This document shows, one piece after another, positions 16,806-25,248 of a DNA stretch of 64,000 nucleotides. The notes under the pieces are model-generated. The model was not told where the DNA came from. It saw only the letters and a program-made list of their open reading frames with translations, and made no database searches. Source of the stretch: Rhodococcus sp. KRD162 (GTDB lineage: Bacteria > Actinomycetota > Actinomycetes > Mycobacteriales > Mycobacteriaceae); contig NZ_JABFAU010000016.1 in the NCBI RefSeq assembly GCF_017168335.1, positions 201,084-265,083 of the forward strand, in the 5' to 3' direction. How positions within the stretch are numbered: position 1 is the first letter of the stretch; each line of letters begins with the position of its first letter. The position numbers and the translations under genes were made by a program.

Positions 16806-17804
16806 ATGTTCAATCACCGTCGGAAGTCCGCGTTGACGATCGGGACCGCGCTCATGGCCGGGTCGCTCGTACTCGGCCTGACCGCCTGCAGCAGCTCTGA
16901 CTCGGACAGCGTCAAGGTCGGTCTCATCACCAAGACGGACTCGAATCCGTACTTCGTGAAGTTGCGTGAAGCAGCGCAGGCCCAGGCCGACGCCAGCGGA
17001 GCCCAGCTGGTGGCCCTGGCCGGTGCCTTCGACGGTGACAACGAGGGCCAGGTTTCGGCTATCGAGAACATGGTGGGACAGGGCGTGAAGGGAATTCTGA
17101 TCACTCCGAACTCCTCGACCGGTGTGCTGGACGCGATCAAGAAGGCCCGTGACGCCGGCGTCGTCGTCATCGCCCTCGATACCGCGACCGACCCCGAGGA
17201 CGCGGTCGACGCCACGTTCGCCACCGACAACAAGGCCGCAGGCGTGAGCCAGGGCGAATGGGTCAAGGGCACCCTGGGGTCCACCGTGCCGCAGGTCATC
17301 ATGCTCGACGGCACCGCAGGTGGCACGGTCGACACCTTCCGGCACGACGGCTTCCTGCAGGGCATGGGCCTGACGAACAACTCGCCGGAGATCGTCGGTC
17401 AGGAGAACACCAACGGCGATCAGACCAAGGCGCAGACCGCCATGGAGAACCTGCTGCAGAGAGCCCCGGGCGTCAACGCGCTCTACACCATCAACGAGCC
17501 CGCAGCGGCCGGCGCTTACCAGGCGATCCAGTCGGCAGGCCGCGCAGATCAGATCGTCATCGGCTCGATCGACGGCAGCTGCACCGGTGTGGCGAACGTC
17601 AAGTCCGGGATCATCGGTGCGACGGTGATGCAGTTCCCGGCGAAGATGGCCCAGGACGGCGTCGACGCCGTTGTGAAGTTCGCCCAGGACGGCACCAAGC
17701 CCAGCGGCTTCAACGACACCGGCTCGCAGCTCATCACCGACAAGCCGGTCGCAGGCCTCGATTCGCAGGACACCGCATGGGGCGAAGAGAATTGCTGGGG
17801 CTGA
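16806..17804 (+). CDS. sugar ABC transporter substrate-binding lipoprotein (FrcB/RbsB-like)
   Basis: A 332-residue periplasmic-binding-protein type 1 lipoprotein with lipobox GLTACSSS. The mature part begins VKVGLITKTDSNPYF, typical of ribose/fructose/xylose binding proteins, with ATDNKAAGVSQGEW in the middle. The ATG at 16806 follows AAGGGAG. It is the first gene of a seven-gene sugar operon, and its order with permease, ATPase and an FrcK-like kinase parallels the FrcBCAK fructose system. The ligand is inferred to be fructose or another ketose. Confidence 0.85.
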   Translation: MFNHRRKSALTIGTALMAGSLVLGLTACSSSDSDSVKVGLITKTDSNPYFVKLREAAQAQADASGAQLVALAGAFDGDNEGQVSAIENMVGQGVKGILITPNSSTGVLDAIKKARDAGVVVIALDTATDPEDAVDATFATDNKAAGVSQGEWVKGTLGSTVPQVIMLDGTAGGTVDTFRHDGFLQGMGLTNNSPEIVGQENTNGDQTKAQTAMENLLQRAPGVNALYTINEPAAAGAYQAIQSAGRADQIVIGSIDGSCTGVANVKSGIIGATVMQFPAKMAQDGVDAVVKFAQDGTKPSGFNDTGSQLITDKPVAGLDSQDTAWGEENCWG

Positions 17805-17845
17805 TCTCGGGTCACCGGATCACCGTCGAGCACGAGGACTGATCC

Positions 17846-18841
17846 GTGAGTACCGATACCGCCTCCGCTGCCGAGTCCACCACTGCGAGTCGGTTCAGCG
17901 TAGGAACGATCCTGCGTGAACCGCTGCTCGGGCCGATGGCCGCTCTCGTCATCGCGATCATCGTCTTCAGTTCGATTTCGAGCTCGTTCCTCAACCCGCA
18001 GAACGTTTCTCTGATTCTGCAGCAGTCCGTGGTGGTCGGCATCCTGGCCGTCGGCCAGACTCTGATCATCCTCACCTCGGGTATCGATCTGTCTATCGGT
18101 GCCGTCGCTGTGATGGGCACCATCGTGATGGCGCAGTCGGCCGGTGCGAACGGGCCGGTCGTCGCATTGGGTTCGACGCTCGCCGTATGTGTCGCCTTCG
18201 GTGCGATCAACGGCGGGTTGGTGACGGTACTGAGATTGCCGCCGTTCATCGTCACGTTGGGCACCTTCACGGCCATTCAAGCGGCGACCAGGCTGCTCGC
18301 AGGCTCGGAGACCTATCAGGTACCGAGCGGACCGTTGACGCTGCTCGGCAACTCGTTCAAGATCGGTAGCTTCTCCACCACCTACGGCGTGGTGGTGATG
18401 CTGCTGGTGTATGCCGTCATGTGGTACGCGCTGTCCCAAACATCCTGGGGCAGGCATATTTACGCAGTGGGTGGCAGCCCGCAGGCCTCGGATCGCTCCG
18501 GTATCAAGTCCGGTCGAGTGCTGTTCTCGGTCTACATCGTCACCGGCGTGATCGCTGCGATCGCCGCCTGGGCGGCACTCGGGCGAATCCCCAACGCCGA
18601 CCCGAATGCCTATCAGAACGCCAATCTCGAGACGATCACGGCGGTGGTCATCGGCGGCACCAGCCTCTTCGGCGGCCGCGGCAGTGTCATCGGAACGCTC
18701 GTCGGAACCCTGATCGTCGGCGTGCTGCGCAACGGTCTCACCCAGGCGGGCGTCGACAGTCTCTACCAGAACATCGCGACGGGAATTCTGGTCATCGTCG
18801 CGGTGGCCGTCGATCAATTCGCGCGCAGGAGGTCACAGTGA
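17846..18841 (+). CDS. sugar ABC transporter permease (FrcC/RbsC-like)
   Basis: A 331-residue permease of the ribose/galactose/fructose family with about eight to ten membrane segments. LTSGIDLSIGAV and VIGGTSLFGGRGSVIGTLVG are the conserved family segments. It starts at a GTG (17846), 41 bases after the binding-protein gene, and its stop overlaps the ATPase start (GTGA at 18838). It forms the membrane channel, presumably as a dimer with a single-domain ATPase. Confidence 0.88.
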   Translation: MSTDTASAAESTTASRFSVGTILREPLLGPMAALVIAIIVFSSISSSFLNPQNVSLILQQSVVVGILAVGQTLIILTSGIDLSIGAVAVMGTIVMAQSAGANGPVVALGSTLAVCVAFGAINGGLVTVLRLPPFIVTLGTFTAIQAATRLLAGSETYQVPSGPLTLLGNSFKIGSFSTTYGVVVMLLVYAVMWYALSQTSWGRHIYAVGGSPQASDRSGIKSGRVLFSVYIVTGVIAAIAAWAALGRIPNADPNAYQNANLETITAVVIGGTSLFGGRGSVIGTLVGTLIVGVLRNGLTQAGVDSLYQNIATGILVIVAVAVDQFARRRSQ

Positions 18842-19620
18842 GTGCAACCCCGGTTTTGGAAGCGCGTGGTCTGGTCAAGAGATACGGCAGCGTGACGGCC
18901 ATCAACGGTGCCGACTTCGAGTTGCGAGCCGGCGAGGTGCTGGCGGTCATCGGCGACAACGGGGCCGGAAAGTCCAGTCTCATCAAGGCTTTGGCCGGGG
19001 CTGTCATTCCCGACTCGGGCCGGATCCTGATGAACGGATCACCGGTGTCGTTCAAGAACACGCGCGACGCCCGGGTGGCGGGGATCGAAACGGTCTATCA
19101 GGACCTGGCTGTCATTCCCGCGCTCGACATCGCGTCGAACGTCTATCTCGGTCGTGAGATCAAGCGCAAGGGCATCAGCGGGAGCGTGTTTCGCCGATTG
19201 GACATGCCGAGGATGCGGCACGAGTCCTCGAAGCATCTGCAGGATCTGAAGATCGGCATCAAGTCGGTCAACCAGGCGGTCGAGACGTTGTCCGGAGGAC
19301 AGCGGCAGGGCGTCGCGGTGGCCCGTGCGGCGGCATTCGGCCGCGGCGTGATCATCATGGACGAGCCGACTGCTGCACTGGGCGTGCGGGAATCGGGAAT
19401 GGTGATCGATCTGATCCGTACGATCCGCGACCGCGGCATTCCGGTGGTTCTCATCAGCCACGACATGCCGCACGTGTTCGAGGTGGCCGACCGGATCCAT
19501 ATCCATCGACTCGGCAAGCGCGCGGGCGTGGTGAATCCGAAGAACCGCACCATGTCCGAGGTCGTAGCACTGATGACCGGCGCGGAGGAGCCGACCGACG
19601 ATGAACGCGCCGGTCGCTGA
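18838..19620 (+). CDS. sugar ABC transporter ATPase, single-domain (FrcA-like)
   Basis: A 260-residue ATPase with Walker A GDNGAGKSS, signature LSGGQRQG, Walker B VIIMDEPTAALG and H-loop LISHDMPHV. Most sugar ATPases of this class (RbsA, XylG) are double-domain proteins of about 500 residues; this one is single, as in FrcA. The GTG at 18838 overlaps the permease stop by four bases. The stop overlaps the PfkB kinase gene by 20 bases. Confidence 0.87.
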   Translation: MSATPVLEARGLVKRYGSVTAINGADFELRAGEVLAVIGDNGAGKSSLIKALAGAVIPDSGRILMNGSPVSFKNTRDARVAGIETVYQDLAVIPALDIASNVYLGREIKRKGISGSVFRRLDMPRMRHESSKHLQDLKIGIKSVNQAVETLSGGQRQGVAVARAAAFGRGVIIMDEPTAALGVRESGMVIDLIRTIRDRGIPVVLISHDMPHVFEVADRIHIHRLGKRAGVVNPKNRTMSEVVALMTGAEEPTDDERAGR

Positions 19621-20524
19621 GTCGGCACGTCCGGTCGGGGTCTTCGTCGGGCTGGCCACGCTCGATGTCATCCATCGAGTGTCCGCTGCCCCGACGTCGA
19701 ACCAGAAGATCACCTCGCGCATGCAGTTCGTCGCGGCGGGAGGGCCAGCTGCCAACGCGGCGGTCACTTTCGCCGCGTTGGGCGGCACTGCCGTGCTCGT
19801 CACTGCGCTCGGAGACGACCCGGTGGCGGCGCTGGTGAAGGCGGACCTGGCCGCGTTCGGGGTGCAGGTGATCGACGCGGCCGAGGGCACCGACAGATCG
19901 GTGCCGGTCTCGGCGGTGACGGTGATCGAATCGACCGGCGACCGGTCGGTCGTATCGGCCGATGCCGTCACGTCCGACGCCGCCCCGCCCGTGCAGCTCG
20001 AGGATTCGATAGCCGGTGCCGATGTCGTTCTCGTCGACGGGCACCACCCCCTGATCGCCTGCGCCGCCGCGGAACATGCGGCGGCGCGGGTTACCACAAT
20101 GGTCGTCGACGCCGGTCGGTGGAAGCCGGTGATGGGAGAGCTGATCCCGTTGGCCACGGACATGGTGTGCTCGGCGGACTTTCGGGTGCCCGGGGCAGCA
20201 GACACGGACGCCACCGCTGCGGCCCTCGTAGGCTCTGGTGTGCACACGGTCGTCACCACTCACGGCGGCGACCCCGTGCGATGGTGGTCGGAAGAGGTAT
20301 CGGGCTCGGTGGACGTCGAGCCGGTGACGGTGGTCGATACCGTAGGTGCCGGTGACGCCTTCCACGGCGCGTATGCCTACTATTCGACGCAGGGGTGCAC
20401 TGTGCCCGAGCGGATCCACAGGTCGGCTCATGTTGCGGCCCTGCGCTGCTCGGTGGTCGGACCGCGAACCTGGCTTCGCGCACTTTCCACCAACGGACCC
20501 GAAGGCGGCAATGGTGAGTATTGA
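19601..20524 (+). CDS. PfkB-family carbohydrate kinase
   Basis: A 307-residue ribokinase-like kinase. The N-terminal GGPAANAA motif and C-terminal DTVGAGDAFHGAY (anion hole and catalytic Asp) are intact. It overlaps the ATPase gene by 20 bases and the next kinase gene by 14 bases. With a class II aldolase at the end of the operon it would form a classical route: kinase makes a sugar phosphate or bisphosphate and the aldolase splits it. The exact sugar is unknown; fructose or tagatose derivatives are the simplest options. Confidence 0.85.
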   Translation: MNAPVAESARPVGVFVGLATLDVIHRVSAAPTSNQKITSRMQFVAAGGPAANAAVTFAALGGTAVLVTALGDDPVAALVKADLAAFGVQVIDAAEGTDRSVPVSAVTVIESTGDRSVVSADAVTSDAAPPVQLEDSIAGADVVLVDGHHPLIACAAAEHAAARVTTMVVDAGRWKPVMGELIPLATDMVCSADFRVPGAADTDATAAALVGSGVHTVVTTHGGDPVRWWSEEVSGSVDVEPVTVVDTVGAGDAFHGAYAYYSTQGCTVPERIHRSAHVAALRCSVVGPRTWLRALSTNGPEGGNGEY

Positions 20525-21164
20525 CCAGGACGTACAGGAAGCCACCCTCGGTGAGCTCGTGGAGCTGGCCGGGCAGCTGGCCGTCGCCGGTGAACGGCAC
20601 ATACTCGGCCTGACCGGTGCTCCGGGAGCCGGAAAGTCGACGGTGGCGCAACAACTGGTCGATGCCCTCGGTCCGGAGCGGGCGGTATTGGTCCCGATGG
20701 ACGGCTTCCACCTCGCGAACGAGGTGCTGATCGATCTGGGTCGGCTCGATCGAAAAGGCGCGCACGACACCTTCGACGATGGAGGGTACGCGCGGCTGAT
20801 CGCGGCGATCCACGGCCAGCGACCCGGTGATCCCGATGTGTATGCACCGAGATTTCGGCGGGAGATCGAGGAATCGATCGGTTCGTCCATCCCGGTGTCG
20901 TCGACCGTGCCGCTCGTGGTCACCGAGGGCAACTATCTGCTGATGGAATCGAACGCGTGGCCTGCCGCCAGAGATTTGATCGACGAGGTGTGGTTTCTCG
21001 CCCCGCACAACGAGGTTCGGCACCAGCGCTTGGTCGCCAGGCACGAGGCGTACGGAAAGTCGCACGCGGAAGCCGAATTCTGGGCGTTGGGCTCGGACGA
21101 ACGCAATGCAGAACTCATCGGGTCGACGGCACGGCGCGCAGAGCGAATCCTGCGCCTGACATGA
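20511..21164 (+). CDS. FrcK-like nucleoside/uridine-kinase-fold kinase
   Basis: A 217-residue P-loop kinase. Walker A is GAPGAGKST (36-44), DGFHLANEVL matches the uridine/pantothenate kinase substrate loop, and VTEGNYLL is the family Walker B region. FrcK of the fructose transporter operon belongs to this fold, and this gene follows the same transporter order. The ATG at 20511 gives a 14-base overlap with the PfkB gene; the adjacent GTG at 20514 is an alternative. Having two different kinases in one operon implies two phosphorylation steps or two substrates. Confidence 0.8.
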   Translation: MVSIDQDVQEATLGELVELAGQLAVAGERHILGLTGAPGAGKSTVAQQLVDALGPERAVLVPMDGFHLANEVLIDLGRLDRKGAHDTFDDGGYARLIAAIHGQRPGDPDVYAPRFRREIEESIGSSIPVSSTVPLVVTEGNYLLMESNAWPAARDLIDEVWFLAPHNEVRHQRLVARHEAYGKSHAEAEFWALGSDERNAELIGSTARRAERILRLT

Positions 21165-21200
21165 CCGTCGCCGATACCCGAGCACGGCGGGGGCATTGAC

Positions 21201-22214
21201 GTGGCGACGATGGACGATGTGGCCCGCCTCGCCGGGGTGTCGGTGTCGACGGTGTCCCACGTGCTCAACGGGACGCGAAAGGTCAATCCCTCGACCCGGC
21301 AACGTGTCGATGCCGCCATCGTCGAGATCGGCTATCGGCGCAACGTCGTGGCTCGGTCTCTTGCCGCCGGTAGGACGCACACCGTGGGCCTTTCGATCGC
21401 GGCGCTGACCAACCCGTATTTCGGCAGTCTGGTCCATGCCGTGGAGCAGCGATTGTCGGAGGCCGGCTACGTGTTGATTCTCGGCGACTCGCACGACGAG
21501 CCGAGTTCGGAGCGGCGTGTGGTCGATTCGCTGCTGGACCGTCAGGTCGACGGCATGATTCTGGCACCCGCAGCCGGCTCTCAGGAGTCGACCATTCCGG
21601 AGATCATGCACAGTGGAACGCCGCTCGTGCTGATCGACCGCATGCTCGATCTTGCGTGTGATCAAGTGGGGCCCGAGAACGACGTGTCCGCATACCGACT
21701 GACGAATCACCTGCTCGACGCCGGGCACAGGCGCATTGCGATCGTCCGAGGAATCGAGGGAATCTCGTCGACCACAGAGCGCTTTGCCGGCTACTCCCGG
21801 GCCCTGGACGAGCGGGGAATCGCACTCGATCCTGACCTGGTTCTGGACGGCCGGTCCAATGTCGAGGTGGCCGAGTCTCGGGTGCGGGAGCTGATGTCGA
21901 ACTCGGATCGTCCGTCGGCTCTGGTGTCGATGAACAACTCGATGACCATCGGATCCCTCAAAGCTCTTCGCGGCCTTGGCTTGTCGATTCCCATCGACCT
22001 CGCCTTCGTATGCTACGACGATTTCGAGTGGTCGGCGCTGTTCGAGCCGCGACTGACGGCGGCTGCGCAGGACGTGCAGACGATCGGCAGAACTGCGGTG
22101 GACCTGCTTCTCGGCCGAATCGAGGGGAGGCAGGACGCTCCTCGATCGATTCGAGTCCCGACCACCTTCACCCACGGAAATTCCTGTGGCTGCACCGCTA
22201 CCTCGGCCGACTGA
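21201..22214 (+). CDS. LacI-family regulator of the sugar operon
   Basis: A 337-residue regulator. The HTH is MDDVARLAGVSVSTVSHVLN with a hinge helix ending ARSLAAGRTH, followed by a periplasmic-binding-like sensor domain. Translation starts at the GTG at 21201 or the ATG at 21210, where family homology begins. It sits inside the operon it presumably controls, through the CAAGCGCTTG palindrome at 16733, so it would be autoregulated. A C-terminal cysteine pair (NSCGCTA) is an unusual detail. Confidence 0.87.
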   Translation: MATMDDVARLAGVSVSTVSHVLNGTRKVNPSTRQRVDAAIVEIGYRRNVVARSLAAGRTHTVGLSIAALTNPYFGSLVHAVEQRLSEAGYVLILGDSHDEPSSERRVVDSLLDRQVDGMILAPAAGSQESTIPEIMHSGTPLVLIDRMLDLACDQVGPENDVSAYRLTNHLLDAGHRRIAIVRGIEGISSTTERFAGYSRALDERGIALDPDLVLDGRSNVEVAESRVRELMSNSDRPSALVSMNNSMTIGSLKALRGLGLSIPIDLAFVCYDDFEWSALFEPRLTAAAQDVQTIGRTAVDLLLGRIEGRQDAPRSIRVPTTFTHGNSCGCTATSAD

Positions 22215-22243
22215 CCGGCCGCAACCGAAAGATAGGACAGCTT

Positions 22244-23266
22244 ATGCCGATCGCCAGTCCGGAGCAGTACGCGGCCATGCTGGACCGCGCCAAGGAAGGC
22301 GGGTTCGCGTATCCGTCGATCAATGTCACCGGCTCGCAGACTCTCAACGCCGCGCTGCAGGGCTTCGCCGAGGCGGAGAGCGACGGCATCATCCAGGTAT
22401 CGGTCGGTACCGCCCTGTATCTCTCCGGCAATGCGGTACAGAATCGTTTCGCCGGTTCGAAGGCGCTCGCTCAGTATGCGCACGAAGTGGCGCAACACTA
22501 TTCGATCAACGTTGCGCTGCATACGGATCATTGCCCCGCAGAGAATCTGGACGACTGGGTGCGGCCACTGTTGGCCGACGCCATCGAACGTCGTCGTCGT
22601 GGGTTGCCGCCGCTGTATCAATCACACATGTGGGACGGCTCGGCCGTACCGCTCGACGAGAACCTACGTGCTGCACGCGAGTTGCTGGACCTGTCGGTGG
22701 AGGCCGACACGATCCTCGAAATCGAGGTGGGAGTGATCGGCGGCGAGGAGGACGGTGTCTCACACGAGATCAACGAACAGCTCTACTCGACGGTCGACGA
22801 TGCACGTGCGACCGTCGCGGCTCTCGGCACGGGGGAGCGTGGTCGGTACATGACCGCGCTGACCTTCGGCAACGTCCACGGCGTGTACAACCCCGATTCG
22901 GTGCACCTGCGGCCCGAGATCCTCGCCGAGATCCAGTCCGTCGTCGGCAACGAGACCGGCAGGGACAAGCCGTTCGATCTGGTGTTCCACGGCGGATCGG
23001 GATCGAGTGCCGAGGACATCGCTTCCGCGGTTGCCAGCGGCGTGATCAAGATGAACATCGACACCGACACTCAGTACGCGTTCACCCGATCCATCGCAGG
23101 ACACATGCTGAGCAAGTACGACCAAGTCCTCAAGGTCGACGGTGACTACGGAAACAAGAAGGCCTACGACCCTCGATCCTGGGGCAAGCCCGCCGAGACG
23201 GCCATGGCGGCCCGGGTTGTCCAAGCGTCGCAGATGCTCGGCTCGGTAGGGCGCTCGATGCACTGA
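22244..23266 (+). CDS. fba: class II fructose-bisphosphate aldolase
   Basis: A 340-residue zinc-dependent aldolase of the longer class IIA type. LHTDHCPAENLD supplies the catalytic Asp and zinc His, EIEVGVIGGEEDGV and TFGNVHGVY the middle motifs, and LVFHGGSGS and KMNIDTDTQYAF the phosphate-binding end. The ATG at 22244 lies 29 bases after lacI; a longer open frame upstream is antisense or overlapping to lacI. As the last gene of the operon it would cleave the sugar bisphosphate made by the two kinases. Whether it is the housekeeping aldolase or a dedicated second copy cannot be told from this window. Confidence 0.87.
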   Translation: MPIASPEQYAAMLDRAKEGGFAYPSINVTGSQTLNAALQGFAEAESDGIIQVSVGTALYLSGNAVQNRFAGSKALAQYAHEVAQHYSINVALHTDHCPAENLDDWVRPLLADAIERRRRGLPPLYQSHMWDGSAVPLDENLRAARELLDLSVEADTILEIEVGVIGGEEDGVSHEINEQLYSTVDDARATVAALGTGERGRYMTALTFGNVHGVYNPDSVHLRPEILAEIQSVVGNETGRDKPFDLVFHGGSGSSAEDIASAVASGVIKMNIDTDTQYAFTRSIAGHMLSKYDQVLKVDGDYGNKKAYDPRSWGKPAETAMAARVVQASQMLGSVGRSMH

Positions 23267-23361
23267 AAAAAATCTCGAGCGAGCATGTAGAAATCGGCGG
23301 TCCGGCTTCGTCCCAGGGGCGAATGCAGCAACAATGGCTGCATCCGACCTCAGGAGAGATC

Positions 23362-23769
23362 ATGGCGAAGTACCTCATGCTCAAGCATTACCGCGGCGCG
23401 CCCGAGCCGGCGGACTGGATCCCGATGGACCGCTGGACCCCAGCCGAGGTGCACGATCACATCCAATTCATGCGGGATTTCGCCGCGGAGCTCGAGAAGA
23501 CCGGTGAATTCGTCGACGCGCAGGGCCTGGCTCCCGAGGGAACGTGGGTTCGCTCGGACGGGGCAGGAAAGCCGCCGGTGACCGATGGTCCGTTCGCGGA
23601 GACCAAAGACCTCATCGCAGGCTGGATGGTCATCGACGTCGAAACCTACGATCGAGCGCTGGAGCTGTCCGGGCAGTTGTCGGCGGCACCTGGCGCAGGT
23701 GGAAGGCCGATCAACGAGTGGCTCGAGTTGCGCCCCTTCATGGAGGCTCCCGACACGATCGAAGATTGA
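23362..23769 (+). CDS. DGPF/YCII-domain protein
   Basis: A 135-residue protein of the YCII/DGPF family. DGPFAETKDLIAGWMVIDV contains the name-giving DGPF motif. The start ATG at 23362 follows AGGAGAG. These small proteins are typically paired with ECF42 sigma factors, and that partner is encoded directly downstream with overlapping codons. The biochemical role is unknown; the pair is thought to act in stress signalling. Confidence 0.82.
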   Translation: MAKYLMLKHYRGAPEPADWIPMDRWTPAEVHDHIQFMRDFAAELEKTGEFVDAQGLAPEGTWVRSDGAGKPPVTDGPFAETKDLIAGWMVIDVETYDRALELSGQLSAAPGAGGRPINEWLELRPFMEAPDTIED

Positions 23770-24920
23770 CGGTCGTCGTGGACCCTCGAGTGCTTCGAGA
23801 ATCGACGCCTGCTGTGATCGGCGTTCTCGTCCATCGCGGAGCAGACTTCGCGGCGGCCGAGGACGCCGTGCAGGAGGCGCTGGTCCAGGCCACATCCACG
23901 TGGTCCGAGGGTGCGCCGACGGACCCCAAGGGCTGGCTGGTGACCGTCGCCTGGCGGAAATTTCTCGATGCTCGACGCTCGGAGCAGGCGCGTCGAGACC
24001 GTGAGGATCGGCTTGCGGCGCAGCCGGGCCCGGGCAGCGTGGGTGGCGTCGACGACACGCTGCAGTTGTTCTTTCTCTGTGCGCATCCCAGCCTCGGCCC
24101 TGCGGCCGCAGTGGCGCTGACTTTGCGGGCCGTCGGGGGACTGACGACGCGGCAGATCGCGCAGGCGTATCTGGTGCCGGATAAGACCATGGCGCAGCGC
24201 ATCAGCAGGGCCAAGAACACGGTGCGCAACGTGCGTTTCGACGCTCCTGGCGATCTCGCAACCGTGCGGCGGGTCCTGTATCTGGTGTTCAACGAGGGAT
24301 ATTCCGGTGATATCGACCTCGCGGCCGAGGCAATTCGGCTGACCCGGCAGTTGGCGACGCTATCCGAGGACGAGGAAACGGCTGGACTGCTGGCCCTGAT
24401 GCTGCTCCATCACGCGCGACGCAGCGCGAGAACCGGCCCCGACGGTCAGTTGATTCCGTTGGCAGAGCAGGACCGAGGCCGTTGGGACACCACTCTGATT
24501 GCGGAGGGAGTTCGGATACTGCAGGCGGCGCTCGCCCGAGATCGGCTGGGTGAGTTTCAAGCGCAGGCCGCCATCGCTGCGTTGCATGCCGACGCGACGC
24601 GAGTGGAGGAGACCGACTGGGTGCAGATCGTCGAGTGGTACGACGAGTTGTCGGCCCTCACCGACAGTCCGGTCGTGCGACTCAACCGCGCCGTCGCCGT
24701 CGGGGAAGTCGACGGTCCTGCCGCAGGGCTCGCGGCGCTCGCCGAGGTCGATTCTGCAGTCCCGCGCCACACGGCCGCGGCCGCCCACATGCATTTCAGG
24801 GCGGGGGATCTGCGGCGCGCCGCAGACTTGTACGCGGCCGCAGCTGAGCAGGCATCGTCGATAGCCGAGCGACATCATCTGGCGCTGCAGGCGGCGCGGA
24901 TTCGAGCTGCACGGAGCTGA
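23766..24920 (+). CDS. ECF42-type RNA polymerase sigma factor
   Basis: An extracytoplasmic-function sigma factor of about 384 residues with a large C-terminal extension. Region 2 includes FAAAEDAVQEALVQA, region 4 includes TTRQIAQAYLVPDKTMAQRISRAK, then YLVFNEGYSG and a helical TPR-like tail from about residue 180. This build and the DGPF neighbour define ECF42. It lacks an anti-sigma gene; the tail is thought to regulate the protein. The start is uncertain: TTG at 23766 overlaps the DGPF stop, GTG at 23778 is the alternative, and neither has a strong ribosome site. Confidence 0.82.
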   Translation: MTVVVDPRVLRESTPAVIGVLVHRGADFAAAEDAVQEALVQATSTWSEGAPTDPKGWLVTVAWRKFLDARRSEQARRDREDRLAAQPGPGSVGGVDDTLQLFFLCAHPSLGPAAAVALTLRAVGGLTTRQIAQAYLVPDKTMAQRISRAKNTVRNVRFDAPGDLATVRRVLYLVFNEGYSGDIDLAAEAIRLTRQLATLSEDEETAGLLALMLLHHARRSARTGPDGQLIPLAEQDRGRWDTTLIAEGVRILQAALARDRLGEFQAQAAIAALHADATRVEETDWVQIVEWYDELSALTDSPVVRLNRAVAVGEVDGPAAGLAALAEVDSAVPRHTAAAAHMHFRAGDLRRAADLYAAAAEQASSIAERHHLALQAARIRAARS

Positions 24921-25025
24921 GGACGGAGGGCATCGATCGATGCGTCACCAGGCCGCGGCACCGGAGTGTGCATCGGTCCCGTCGTGGGTACCCGTGGCTC
25001 GAACCAGTGAAAGGAGCGCCGGAAC

Positions 25026-25241
25026 ATGGCCGAACAAGAACTGCACAAGGGTGACAAGGTCGAATGGAAGACGCACGGAACCACGACCGAGGGCACGGTG
25101 GTGGAGAAGATCACCTCCGAGACCGAGGCTGCGGGTAGAACCGTGAAGGCCTCGAAGGACGACCCGCAGTACCGAGTCGAGAGCGACAAGTCCGGCAAGG
25201 ATGCCGTGCACACACCGGAGGCGCTCGACAAGACCGATTGA
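25026..25241 (+). CDS. DUF2945 (hypervirulence-associated TUDOR-like) protein, 71 aa
   Basis: A small acidic-basic protein. KGDKVEWKTHGTTTEGTVVEKI is the conserved SH3/TUDOR-like beta core of the DUF2945 family, followed by DDPQYRVESDKSGKDAVH. The function is unknown across bacteria. The ATG follows GAAAGGAG. It stands alone between the sigma factor and the convergent 683-residue protein gene. Confidence 0.83.
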   Translation: MAEQELHKGDKVEWKTHGTTTEGTVVEKITSETEAAGRTVKASKDDPQYRVESDKSGKDAVHTPEALDKTD

Positions 25242-25248
25242 CCGCCCC

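Noticed and set aside
15672..17345. 557-aa minus-strand open frame with SPVFTP-like repeats
   Set aside because: The repeats are only the translation of the 14-bp tandem array; the rest is antisense to the esterase and the sugar-binding protein.
17549..18817. 422-aa minus-strand open frame across the sugar transporter permease
   Set aside because: It is antisense to the binding protein and permease, has Arg/Asp/Gly-rich shadow composition and no recognisable domain; the plus-strand genes are complete and family-matching.
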